6,952 nt of DNA from Nitrososphaerota archaeon (GCA_027886925.1 JAPCJN010000046.1:6677-13628), one strand, 5' to 3'; positions 1-5,972 are shown, counted from the stretch's first letter. The notes: generated by a model from the letters alone, not told the origin. Program-made: numbers and translations.

Positions 1-66
1 CTTGCGAACGGCACGGAGTTCGCTTACACCGAGCAGATCCAGTTCATGAACTCGGTCCCTTCTTAG
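1..66 (+). CDS. C-terminal end of an unidentified, probably secreted protein (partial)
   Basis: The window opens inside a reading frame that runs through 21 codons to a TAG at 64-66. The peptide begins LANGTEFAYT and ends FMNSVPS. The 'L-x-NGTE-F-x-YT' pattern, with alternating hydrophobic residues, looks like the last beta-strands of an archaeal surface or pilin-like protein; this is a resemblance only. Codons are GC-rich at the third position, as in the intact genes of the window. The stop is followed 15 nt later by copy 1 of the 19-bp repeat. That is similar to the arrangement after the pilin-like gene at 5973-6554, where copy 3 starts 33 nt after the stop. The gene may therefore be a paralogue of that gene, but too little is present to test this. 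Confidence 0.5.
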   Translation, partial: LANGTEFAYTEQIQFMNSVPS

Positions 67-81
67 TAGCCATCCGGCGGA

Positions 82-100
82 GGCGGAGGCGCAATGAACC
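82..100 (+). repeat. 19-bp dispersed repeat, copy 1 (with ~45 nt of weaker downstream similarity to copy 2)
   Basis: GGCGGAGGCGCAATGAACC occurs here and, without mismatch, at 5868-5886 and 6588-6606, always on the + strand. Here it starts 15 nt after the stop of the partial gene. Similarity to copy 2 continues with gaps to about position 146: both have ACCCT, then CATGG, then TCAT, then CTGGCT..TAGGT (134-146 here, 5928-5940 in copy 2). The core contains a GGAGG placed four bases before an ATG, so it could act as a ribosome-binding site for a tiny ORF, here only three codons long. It could also be a non-coding regulatory or recombination element. Confidence 0.7.
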
Positions 101-221
101 CTTAAGCATGGAAGTCATTTGCCTAAGCTTGTACTGGCTTTTAGGTGGGAGAAGAAGAGGAAGAACTACCTCGCGATGATACATCTAGCCTGCGCGTGGC
201 AGGCAGAAATATTCTGATAAA

Positions 222-230
222 TTCTTATTT
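222..230 (+). promoter_or_regulatory. TATA-like element ahead of the methyltransferase fragment
   Basis: The AT-rich stretch TTCTTATTT is centred about 29 nt upstream of the ATG at 255. This is the spacing expected for an archaeal promoter driving a leaderless transcript. No Shine-Dalgarno-like sequence precedes the ATG, which fits leaderless translation. The rest of 101-254 shows no convincing gene. Confidence 0.3.
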
Positions 231-254
231 CGGATAAGACCCACACGGTGTGTT

Positions 255-402
255 ATGCCAGAATATTCGTTGCAGCTCAGCGACCTCGAGGTCGCTCGCT
301 ACCGAGCGATGGCGGATAACGCTAAGCGTGATGAGGGGACATCTTGGACCGCCGCAGGTATTGTGCCGGGGGCACGCGTCGCTGACATCGGGTGCGGTCC
401 TA
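255..402 (+). pseudogene. N-terminal fragment of a class I SAM-dependent methyltransferase
   Basis: From the ATG at 255 the frame encodes about 49 residues typical of the start of a class I methyltransferase. There is a helical lead-in (EVARYRAMAD), a tryptophan-containing segment, then 'GIVPGARVADIGCGP', which is motif I of the SAM-binding Rossmann fold (hydrophobic strand followed by the acidic/glycine loop). A complete enzyme of this class is usually 200 residues or more, with further motifs after this point. Here all similarity stops directly after GCGP, and the same frame then reads low-complexity, Arg/Ser-rich sequence to a stop near 791. The adjoining bases read sensibly only in another frame, as an unrelated Ig-like domain. 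The fragment is therefore non-functional as a methyltransferase. It looks like the product of a deletion, a recombination, or a misassembly at about 396-405. The substrate cannot be guessed. Confidence 0.6.
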
Positions 403-729
403 ACCAGCGTGACAGTCCAGGCAGGCTCATCGCTGAAACTATATCCACCAGCACATGGCTTAACGGTGACGGGACTCTGCGGGCTAACCGGCAACATCAA
501 CGTAGGGGAAAAGCCACCATTTCCGAACAACGGACCAGTAGTCGTGCCAACCCGGTACGACCTACCTGTCTCACCGACGTCTCCAACCTCAAGCACCGTG
601 CTTACGTTCAGCACGAATGCGAACACTCCTCTCGGAACATACACTCTCACGATAGGGGATACGGATATCCAGGGCGGACCCGATCATGGCCAATCGCACT
701 CGGTAACTCTTACAGTAACCGTAACCTAA
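403..729 (+). pseudogene. C-terminal Ig-like domain fragment of a surface protein
   Basis: In the frame starting at positions equivalent to 250, the sequence from about 403 reads TSVTVQAGSS. Much further on it reads 'STNANTPLGTYTLTIGDTD' and ends 'SHSVTLTVTVT' with a TAA at 727-729. This is the usual ending of archaeal and bacterial Ig-like (NEW3/BACON-like) beta-sandwich domains in exported proteins, where 'TPxGTYTLTI' and a closing Val/Thr strand are standard. The middle is poorer: between about 435 and 475 the neighbouring frame gives ETISTSTWLNGDGTL, closer to the expected TSTITVTxLNG, so one or two small frameshifts may be present. No start codon belongs to this part; it directly abuts the truncated methyltransferase. 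It is best read as the stranded tail of a lost surface-protein gene. Confidence 0.5.
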
Positions 730-820
730 CCGCCCATCTACAAAACGGCCTTTCGATTTCCACCAAAAATTCCGAAGGCAATGAGCAGTGATCTGGCTGC
801 CGATCCCTGAAGGATTTTCA

Positions 821-830
821 CTACAAAAAG
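821..830 (-). terminator. Possible T-rich terminator of the NHL-repeat gene
   Basis: On the minus strand, the stop at 839-837 is followed about 7 nt later by GGGCTTTTTG, giving five consecutive T residues (825-829 on the + strand are A). Short T-runs just after the stop are the usual archaeal intrinsic termination signal. No stable hairpin is needed, and none is evident. Confidence 0.4.
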
Positions 831-836
831 CCCAGT

Positions 837-3548
837 TTACACTACCGTTTTCGCGCTAGTCCGAGACTGCCTGCTTCTTCTCGCCACGACGATTGCTAAG
901 ACTCCTATGACTACTACTGCCACGACCCCTGCCAAGGCGTAGTAGGTGTAGTTGGTCGAGGATGAGGAGGAGCCGTTTGCACTGGAGCTTGAAATCGAGG
1001 AGCTGGGAGAGGAGCTGGGAGAGGAGCTGGGAGAGGAGCTGGGAGAGGAAGAGGACGAGGACGGCGCCGCCGAGGAGCTCCTGGTCGTCGTGGTAGAGGA
1101 CGACGATGAAGGAGTCGACAAAGTAGTCGTCGTAGTGGAGGACGAAGAGGAAATCGTGGTCGAAGAGGAAGAGGTTGTCGTCGAGGATGTGGGCGACGTC
1201 GTCGTGGTTGTCGTTGTCCGGGTGCTCGAGGTCGTCGACGTGGTGGTAGTGGTTGTCGTGGTCGAAGACGTCGTCGATGTGGAGGTCTTGGACGAACTGG
1301 TCGTTGAGCTGGAGGTGGATGTCGTCGTGCTGGTCTTGCTCGTCGACGACGAGGACGAGGTCGAAGTGATTGTCCCGACAGGGAACCCTAGAATCCTGTT
1401 GTTGTCGGTGTCCGCGACCCAGACGTTTCCGGCAGAGTCGACGCCGATCCCTTGGGGTAAGTTGGTGGTGCTCTGGCTCGTCCCGGCCACACTGGGCCCG
1501 AACGCGGTCTGGCCGATGACGATTGAGGCGGTCGCCCCATTCGAGAGAGTGGTGAACTCCATGACCCTGTCGTTGCCGCTATCCGCGACCCAGAGACCAC
1601 CAGAGTGATCTAACGCGAGGGACACTGGGATGTTCATGCCTGCCTGGCTGAAGCTCGGCGCCCGCGCCGTAAAGCTCAATTGGCCTAGGACAAGGGTGGC
1701 AGCCTCGCCGTTTGTAAAGGGAGAGGAGAACCTGAGCACCCGGCTGTTAGCTGAGTCCGCTACGAATAAGTTGCCGAGCGCGTCGAAGGCCACAGAGAAG
1801 GGCTCGAAGAGACGGCTCGCCGAAACCCCAGGGGTCGAGGAGACAAAGTCGGCCTGCCCGATCACGAGCGAGGCGCTCATCCCGTTGGCGAAAGGCGACT
1901 TGAACTCAAGGACCCTCGAGTTGCCCCCGTCTGCGACCCAGAGGTTCCCGGAGGGGTCGAACGCGATCCCGGCGGGAAAGTTGAGGGCGGACGCACCAGT
2001 CCCGTTAGCGTAGGTCGTGAACGATGCCTGGCCAATGACGAGGCTGGCGTTCATCCCGGTCGCGAAGGGGGCCGCGAACTCAAGAACCCTGTTGTTGCCC
2101 GAGTCGCTCACCCAGAGGTTCCCCGAGCTGTCGAAGACTGCGTTGAATGGGACACTGAGGCCGCCCTTGCCCCCGCCCGGTGTCTCGAGGGTGAGGCTCG
2201 CTTGGCCGAGCGCGAGCGTGGCGTTCGTTCCGGTCGACAGAGGAGACGGGAACTCCACGACCCTGTTGTTCAACTCGTCGGCGGTCCAAAGGTCGCCGCT
2301 CTTGTCGAAGGCCACCGAGGACGGGAGCAAGAGGCTCTGCTGACCCCCGTCGAGGTTCGAAGCGTAGTCGGTCTGCCCAAGGACGAACGAAGGCGTCCCC
2401 CCTGCCTTGAGCGGCAAAGCGAACTCAATGACCCTGTTGTTGAAAGAGTCGGCGACCCACAGGTCGCCGGCCTTGTCGAACGCGACCTCGGTCGGGGCGC
2501 TCATCCCCGACTTTGTGGTCGCGGCAGCGCGAGAGGTGAAGCTTCCTTGTCCGAAGACGACGGTGGCCTGCATCCCGTTTGCGAACGGGGAAGCGAACTC
2601 CAGGACGCGGTTGTCGAAGGTGTCCGCCACCCAGAGGTTGCCAGAGGAGTCGAAGTCGATACTCCCGGGCGAGTCGAACCCGGCCTGGGTCGGGGCGCTC
2701 GCGCGCACGGTGAAGTTCGCCTGGCCGATGACGAGGGAGGCGCTCATCCCGGTGCCGAACGGGGCCTTGAACTCGAGCACCCTGTTGTTCCCCCCGTCCG
2801 CCACCCAGAGGTTCCCCGAGAGGTCGAAGGCGACCGAGGCCGGGAAGTCGAGGCCGCTCGCCGTGGTGTAGTTTACCGTCGATACGAGGTTTGGCTGCCC
2901 GAGGACGACCGCGGCCGCCATCCCGTTCGAGAACGGAGGCTTGAACTCGAGCACCCTGTTGTCGTTGCTGTCGGCCACCCAGAGGTTCCCCGAAGAGTCG
3001 AACGCCGCGCCCGCAGGGTTGGTCATCCCACTCTGCGCGGCTGAGAGGCCGGACGTCGTGAAGTCGGACTGGCCCAGGACGATGGTCGCCGACTCGCCGC
3101 TCGAGAGCGGTGCGGAGAACTCGAGGACCCTGTTGTTGTTGGTATCGGTCATCCACAGGTTCCCCGAAGAGTCGAAGGCCATCCCGCTCGGATTGTCGAT
3201 CCCCGCCTGCGTCAGGGCGGGCTGCCCGGAGAGCAGGTTGGGCTGACCCAGCACCGTGCTTACGGCGGCGGTCTTTCCGCCCGGACTGGTCTCCTCGAGG
3301 ACCCGGTTGTGGCCAGCGTCCGCCACCCAGAGGTTCCCCGAAGAGTCGAAGGCGAGGTTGCTAGGGAGCCTCAGCCCGCCCGAGGGGTTGAGGCTCGTGA
3401 CGTAGTCGGGCTCGCCCAGGACTGTGGTCGCGTTCTCTCCGCTGGTGAAGGCCAAGGCGAGGCGCAGGGCGGGCGAGACGAAGTTGAGCGCAAGGAGCGC
3501 GAGCAACGCCGCGGGGAGCCATCTCCGAGAGAAAGGATGCTTGTGCAA
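837..3548 (-). CDS. Secreted, membrane-anchored NHL-repeat (double beta-propeller) surface protein
   Basis: A 903-residue protein. Residues 1-33 form a Sec-type signal peptide: basic start, a hydrophobic run rich in Ala and Leu, and a likely cleavage after LALA. Residues 45-728 are twelve tandem units of 56-58 residues (the last is 50). Each carries the NHL core 'FDSSGNLWVADSGNNRVLEF' or a close variant and begins with GQ or GE. Twelve blades fit two six-bladed propellers. Residues 729-868 are almost entirely Ser, Thr and Pro, ending in PSSS repeats: an extended, probably glycosylated stalk. Residues 869-889 are a hydrophobic helix followed by Arg/Lys, a C-terminal anchor. The protein should stand outside the cell on a stalk, presenting binding propellers; the ligand is unknown. 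There are no visible catalytic residues. The start is TTG at 3548: the frame has a stop at 3593-3591, no ATG or GTG between, and the signal peptide begins here. It is a stand-alone gene, highly GC-rich at third positions. Confidence 0.9.
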   Translation of the reverse strand: MHKHPFSRRWLPAALLALLALNFVSPALRLALAFTSGENATTVLGEPDYVTSLNPSGGLRLPSNLAFDSSGNLWVADAGHNRVLEETSPGGKTAAVSTVLGQPNLLSGQPALTQAGIDNPSGMAFDSSGNLWMTDTNNNRVLEFSAPLSSGESATIVLGQSDFTTSGLSAAQSGMTNPAGAAFDSSGNLWVADSNDNRVLEFKPPFSNGMAAAVVLGQPNLVSTVNYTTASGLDFPASVAFDLSGNLWVADGGNNRVLEFKAPFGTGMSASLVIGQANFTVRASAPTQAGFDSPGSIDFDSSGNLWVADTFDNRVLEFASPFANGMQATVVFGQGSFTSRAAATTKSGMSAPTEVAFDKAGDLWVADSFNNRVIEFALPLKAGGTPSFVLGQTDYASNLDGGQQSLLLPSSVAFDKSGDLWTADELNNRVVEFPSPLSTGTNATLALGQASLTLETPGGGKGGLSVPFNAVFDSSGNLWVSDSGNNRVLEFAAPFATGMNASLVIGQASFTTYANGTGASALNFPAGIAFDPSGNLWVADGGNSRVLEFKSPFANGMSASLVIGQADFVSSTPGVSASRLFEPFSVAFDALGNLFVADSANSRVLRFSSPFTNGEAATLVLGQLSFTARAPSFSQAGMNIPVSLALDHSGGLWVADSGNDRVMEFTTLSNGATASIVIGQTAFGPSVAGTSQSTTNLPQGIGVDSAGNVWVADTDNNRILGFPVGTITSTSSSSSTSKTSTTTSTSSSTTSSSKTSTSTTSSTTTTTTTTSTTSSTRTTTTTTTSPTSSTTTSSSSTTISSSSSTTTTTLSTPSSSSSTTTTRSSSAAPSSSSSSPSSSPSSSPSSSPSSSISSSSANGSSSSSTNYTYYALAGVVAVVVIGVLAIVVARRSRQSRTSAKTVV
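945..1364 (-). other. Low-complexity segment encoding the Ser/Thr/Pro stalk
   Basis: This stretch encodes residues 729-868 of the NHL protein and is built mostly from TCG/TCC/AGC and ACG/ACC codons. It produces a strong strand asymmetry: the + strand is purine/GT-rich (GAGGA and GTCGTC runs). That is why a long acidic Val/Glu-rich frame appears on the opposite strand; it is a compositional shadow, not a gene. Segments of this kind usually vary in length between strains. Confidence 0.8.
997..1048 (-). repeat. 12-bp minisatellite (four perfect units) encoding PSSS repeats
   Basis: The + strand unit GAGGAGCTGGGA is repeated four times without mismatch from 997 to 1044, with a partial fifth unit to 1048. 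It lies in frame in the stalk, and each unit adds four residues (Pro-Ser-Ser-Ser). The perfect identity suggests recent expansion by slippage. Unit gain or loss would change stalk length without breaking the frame. Confidence 0.85.
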
Positions 3549-3570
3549 TACGCTGTGACGGTATACTGCG

Positions 3571-3578
3571 AGATATTT
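3571..3578 (-). promoter_or_regulatory. TATA-like box of the NHL-repeat gene (leaderless start)
   Basis: The minus strand reads AAATATCT, centred about 26-27 nt upstream of the TTG at 3548, with no Shine-Dalgarno-like sequence between. This is the usual distance from an archaeal TATA box to the transcription start, so translation probably starts at or very near the 5' end of the mRNA. It supports the unusual TTG start. Confidence 0.45.
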
Positions 3579-3700
3579 GGGGGTTTGCGGTCAATGCTCT
3601 AGTGGTAAGAGCGATACTCCCATTCTCCGGGCGAGCACCACCAGCAGAACCATTCTCTCAAACGGCAAGATGATAGAGGTCGAGCACGACGCCCGAGTTC

Positions 3701-4395
3701 TCACCGGCATTCGTGAAGGCTCTTGTTCGACGATGGAAGTTGTCGAATGGCTGGAAGGAAATGGAATCCGAGAGTTCCGACGTCATATCTGAGGAGCGGT
3801 TCCAGAAGCTCCTGTCCAGCATCATCAGTCGCGACAAGTCGTTCCTCGAAGAGATAGGCAGGCTTTAGTTCGATTATCAAGTCTTCGACCAGTTCAGCAG
3901 CCCGTCCACTACCTACAGCGTAGGGTCCGGCTGTCTTCAACTTTCCATGTCTTCCAAGATTCTTGACTGCGTCAAAGACATAGACGACGCTTATCGCGAT
4001 CGCTCCTCCGATCGCCACGTCAAGGATCCGGTCGAACGCAAAATACCACTGGCCTGGATAGATTATGTTGAGCAGGATTATGATGAACGGCACGAGGAAC
4101 ATCTGGAACAGCACAGCGTTCACCCCTCTGCCCGCGAACATCAGGACTGAGAACGCGAACAGCAACACCGAGAGCACATAGGGGCTGCTGGTTCCCAAAG
4201 TTATCGCTGCGGCTATCAACGCACCCACGACCGTTCCGATGACCATCGTCAAAGAGAAAGTGACCGTGAGGCCAAGTTCGGCCGGACGGCCGTGATTATC
4301 GTGACCACGACCCAGAAGTCTCTCGGAAGGTTCAGTGCGAGCCAGATCACAAAACCCAGGGTACCTGCAGGGGGGTTAAGCTGAGCACACTCCAC
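3701..4395 (-). pseudogene. FUSC-family (aromatic acid/efflux-type) membrane protein, frameshifted
   Basis: On the minus strand, 4395-4279 encodes GTLGFVIWLALNLPRDFW and then VVVTIITAVRPN. The next bases must be read in another frame to continue as GLTVTFSLTMVIGTVVGALI, followed by four or five more hydrophobic helices and the motif 'RILDVAIGGAIAISVVYV'. 'Yw..lt...v.rP', 'R..GT..Ga..a' and 'R..D...G...A' are the landmarks of the FUSC_2 inner-membrane domain of FUSC/YccS-type proteins, thought to export aromatic or amphiphilic compounds. One base is missing within about 4274-4278. Read literally, only a 183-residue frame from TTG 4252 remains. A likely original start is GTG at 4395. No N-terminal half of the longer family members is present. 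The last ~85 residues (below about 3960) have weaker codon bias and may not be genuine. This is either a pseudogene or an intact gene with one sequencing error. Confidence 0.65.
3761..3868 (+). CDS. Possible small helical protein, or 3' end of a frameshifted + strand gene
   Basis: An ATG at 3761, preceded by GGAAGGAA, opens a 35-residue frame ending 'ISRDKSFLEEIGRL' with TAG at 3866-3868. Its last 25 codons have about 84% G/C at the third position but only about 48% at the first. On the opposite strand (the tail of the FUSC-like frame, which reads the same codons in exact antisense) the third position would be only about 48%. Codon bias therefore favours the + strand here. Upstream, another + frame reads MIEVEHDARVLTGIREGSCS from 3670 and shows good bias to about 3710, so the two may once have been one gene broken near 3710-3790. 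No family is recognised. The alternative is that this is merely antisense to the FUSC-like tail. Confidence 0.3.
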   Translation: MESESSDVISEERFQKLLSSIISRDKSFLEEIGRL

Positions 4396-4428
4396 AAAAG
4401 GGGGGGAGGGTCTGAACTATGGACCAAG

Positions 4429-4437
4429 CCCTTTAAT
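4429..4437 (+). promoter_or_regulatory. TATA-like element between divergent genes
   Basis: CCCTTTAAT lies about 29 nt upstream of the in-frame TTG at 4462 and about 20 nt upstream of the GTG at 4453. The former spacing fits a leaderless transcript starting at TTG 4462. Being nearly self-complementary (TTTAA/TTAAA), it might also serve the minus-strand FUSC-like gene about 35 nt away on the other side. That intergenic stretch also carries a run of seven G (4400-4406). Confidence 0.35.
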
Positions 4438-4452
4438 GACGTTCCGCTCTGG

Positions 4453-4686
4453 GTGACGCTGTTGGGCTCTCCGAGACATCGTGACAAGAAGCAGTCGCGC
4501 AGCGACAAATCGAGCGCGTCGCCCGCTGAGCAGTCGGCGAGCGAGCTGAAAACACACGAGGCGATGCTTGAAGCGCTCGTGGAAGTGTTGGAGGAGAAGG
4601 GAATTATCGAGTACTCCGACTGGGTGGCTCGAGCCAAGAGAAAACTCGTGGAGCAAGAGGAAGCCGTTGAGGACCGGGGACCCTAA
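4453..4686 (+). CDS. Small helical protein of unknown function
   Basis: A frame of 77 residues from GTG 4453, or 74 from the in-frame TTG at 4462. The latter sits at the better distance from the TATA-like element at 4429-4437. The first ~30 residues are basic and polar (Lys/Arg/Ser-rich, probably disordered). The rest (SELKTHEAMLEALVEVLEEK, then GIIEYSDWVARAKRKL) looks like two amphipathic helices separated by a turn, ending in an acidic tail. Third codon positions are clearly GC-rich, which supports a real gene. The 'L..L...L.ekGii...dw..r' pattern recalls helical modules that often mediate protein binding, but I cannot assign a family. It is transcribed away from the FUSC-like gene and followed by a region of decayed sequence. 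Confidence 0.6.
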   Translation: MTLLGSPRHRDKKQSRSDKSSASPAEQSASELKTHEAMLEALVEVLEEKGIIEYSDWVARAKRKLVEQEEAVEDRGP

Positions 4687-4692
4687 GCTCAT

Positions 4693-4935
4693 GGTTATCG
4701 CCCGCTTCCCACGTTCGAGCCCGTCACGGGCGGCGTTGGACTGACTCTCATACCGAATGTCACCACCAATCTGCGTTTCCTCTCCGCCACGAAGGGGTCG
4801 AGATTCGCGTTCGGCAATCCGAGAACTACGGCGTCGGCACGCAAGTCATCGGAGGAAACAGAACGGTCGCAGGGACAGTATGCTCGCCGCCTGTAACCCA
4901 GCTGGTCTTCCTTCTACAGTTTTCCGGCTCCCATC
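4693..4935 (+). pseudogene. Decayed coding remnant of unknown identity
   Basis: Between the small helical protein and the antitoxin there are ~500 nt without an intact gene. In 4693-4796 one + frame reads FEPVTGGVGLTLIPNVTTNL with good third-position GC (about 73%). From about 4780 another + frame takes over, reading 'VRQSENYGVGTQVIGGNRT' and then AGTVCSPPVTQLVFLLQ, also with good bias. The residue pattern resembles beta-rich exported proteins, but no family can be named. No convincing start exists, and the two parts lie in different frames, so a frameshifted, truncated gene is the simplest reading. From 4936 to 5138 I see nothing I can support on either strand. Confidence 0.35.
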
Positions 4936-5138
4936 GCGACGTGCGAAGACAACAGCGCAGCTTCCTCTTTCGCAACCCTCTTCGTCTTGTCACTATCGAG
5001 GGCGGGCAGTACAACATGACAGGCATGATGGTTAGAGGGCCCTTGTCCCCTGAAAGACTGTCGCGAAAATTCATTTCCGCCGTTCAAGCGTTGAATCCCC
5101 GAAGGCCCAATGAACATCGCGCAGGTTTGCCAGGTAGC

Positions 5139-5152
5139 ACATGCGTTCATGT
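5139..5152 (+). promoter_or_regulatory. Short inverted repeat just upstream of the antitoxin TATA box
   Basis: ACATG-CGTT-CATGT is a perfect 5-bp inverted repeat ending four bases before the TATA-like box at 5156-5164. AbrB-type antitoxins usually repress their own operon by binding such palindromes near the promoter, so this is a candidate operator. A 5-bp palindrome can also arise by chance. Confidence 0.3.
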
Positions 5153-5155
5153 AAT

Positions 5156-5164
5156 ACATATAAG
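5156..5164 (+). promoter_or_regulatory. TATA box of the toxin-antitoxin operon
   Basis: ACATATAAG is a good archaeal TATA box, centred 27 nt before the antitoxin ATG at 5187. This predicts a leaderless mRNA beginning at or next to the start codon. It also supports choosing the ATG at 5187 over the upstream in-frame GTG at 4941, which would add an implausible 82-residue extension. Confidence 0.6.
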
Positions 5165-5186
5165 AAGGTGCTACAGTGTTCCCCTC

Positions 5187-5420
5187 ATGAACAAGCTTGT
5201 GCCCGTCTCCCAAAAGGGCCAGGTCGTGATTCCGGCCGCTCTCAGGAAGAAGCACAAGATTGGGCGGGCGGTGGTCATAGGAGAGGTGGACGGCAAGATA
5301 ACTATCGAGCCCTCCCAGTCGATGGAGGAGAGCTTCGGTGCCGGCGGCGACGCAATGCTCGATGTCGCGAGGGAGATTTCAAGGGACAGAAGGCGCGAAG
5401 TTGAGTCTGAACGCCCGTAG
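5187..5420 (+). CDS. vapB: AbrB/MazE-fold antitoxin of a VapBC-type pair
   Basis: A 77-residue protein. Residues 5-42 (VPVSQKGQVVIPAALRKKHK through ITIEP) are a standard SpoVT/AbrB DNA-binding swapped-hairpin domain. It has the 'S.KGQVVIP..LR' signature, then a glycine turn and the closing strand. Residues 44-77 are a polar, helical, acidic/basic tail, the part that in such antitoxins binds and neutralises the toxin. The length matches the family. It is preceded by a well-placed TATA box and a small inverted repeat, and it overlaps the PIN toxin by 20 nt if the toxin starts at TTG 5401, the tight coupling normal for these operons. The expected role is to sequester the ribonuclease and repress the operon. 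The partner assignment is inferred from adjacency. Confidence 0.85.
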   Translation: MNKLVPVSQKGQVVIPAALRKKHKIGRAVVIGEVDGKITIEPSQSMEESFGAGGDAMLDVAREISRDRRREVESERP

Positions 5421-5811
5421 CTACGTATTCGACGCGGGCGCGATCTCGCTCTACTATGCTGGCTCGAAGGCAGCCAAGCCATACTTCGACAGGGTCAATT
5501 CTGGAAGCGCCCGTGGGTTCGTGAGCGAGGTAAACTTGGCCGAGTTCTACTACAAGACTGGCGAGAGGATGGGGATGGAAACAGCGGAGCACTGGTACGT
5601 GCAAGTCCGTCGGTCTAGAATCAGGTGCGTGCCGCCCAACGAGCAGATCACCCGGGTCGCCGCCGTCTGGAAAGTCAAGAGAAGAGACCTATCGTTGGCG
5701 GATTGCTTCGCATTGGCGACGAGGGAGGACAAAGCCCAGACACTGTTGACCACAGACTCAGTGCTGAAAGACGCTGGAGGACGGAGCGCGGTCCTCCTCG
5801 CCGTTTCCTGA
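5401..5811 (+). CDS. vapC: PIN-domain ribonuclease toxin (VapC-like)
   Basis: A 136-residue protein from TTG 5401. It carries the four acidic residues of a PIN nuclease: D11 in YVFDAGAISLYY, E48 in NLAEFYYKTGERM, D101 in SLADCFALA and D119 in LLTTDSVL. These coordinate the metal ions used to cleave RNA, and VapC toxins typically cut tRNA or rRNA. The frame is open upstream to GTG 5338, but that part lies wholly inside the antitoxin gene and gives non-PIN sequence. The strand leading to D11 begins a few residues after TTG 5401, and AGAAGGCG precedes that codon as a weak ribosome-binding site. Length and order (antitoxin first) are typical. All catalytic residues are present, so the toxin is probably active. 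Confidence 0.85.
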   Translation: MSLNARSYVFDAGAISLYYAGSKAAKPYFDRVNSGSARGFVSEVNLAEFYYKTGERMGMETAEHWYVQVRRSRIRCVPPNEQITRVAAVWKVKRRDLSLADCFALATREDKAQTLLTTDSVLKDAGGRSAVLLAVS

Positions 5812-5867
5812 GGGACGCAATACAAACCCGTCCACCATCCTATGGCCCGCATGCGGTAAAATGCCCC

Positions 5868-5886
5868 GGCGGAGGCGCAATGAACC
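5868..5886 (+). repeat. 19-bp dispersed repeat, copy 2
   Basis: An identical copy of the element at 82-100, 56 nt after the PIN toxin stop and 86 nt before the pilin-like ATG. Weaker similarity to copy 1 extends to 5940. Its GGAGG-four bases-ATG would start a 13-codon frame (MNPIHGEIIPCSS). With copy 3 it brackets the pilin-like gene as direct repeats whose starts are 720 bp apart. The rest of 5812-5972 shows no other feature. Confidence 0.7.
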
Positions 5887-5972
5887 CTATACATGGCGAA
5901 ATCATCCCCTGCTCCTCTTAACCTGTTCTGGCTGCTAGGTTCAATAGCCAGCGAGGGCTTCGTTAGGAATTG

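Noticed and set aside
44..184. 46-residue minus-strand frame starting MYHREVVLPLLLPP
   Set aside because: It runs antisense through the partial gene and repeat copy 1. The corresponding frame at copy 2 is full of stops, so it is not conserved with the repeat.
952..1608. 218-residue + strand frame rich in Glu, Asp and Val
   Set aside because: It is the complement of the Ser/Thr codons in the stalk of the NHL protein and of its blades; purely compositional.
2202..3044. 280-residue + strand frame (and several 70-240-residue frames on both strands) over the NHL gene
   Set aside because: They are shadows of the 12-fold repeat in GC-rich DNA; the NHL frame has a signal peptide, blades, stalk and anchor and is clearly the real one.
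837..3548. Regular ~174-bp periodicity, considered as a CRISPR or satellite array
   Set aside because: The period equals one NHL blade (58 codons) and the variation falls at third positions and variable residues; it is a protein repeat.
3590..3650. tRNA-like D-arm: GCTC-TAGTGGTAA-GAGC at about 3596-3612
   Set aside because: The D-stem pairs perfectly and the loop has the AGTGGT look, but position 8 is not U, no properly spaced anticodon stem follows, no GGTTCRANNCC T-arm is present and no matching 3' acceptor strand is found. Probably chance, at most a relic.
4914..5255. 113-residue minus-strand frame across the gap and the antitoxin start
   Set aside because: No recognisable motif, and it overlaps the antitoxin gene and its promoter.
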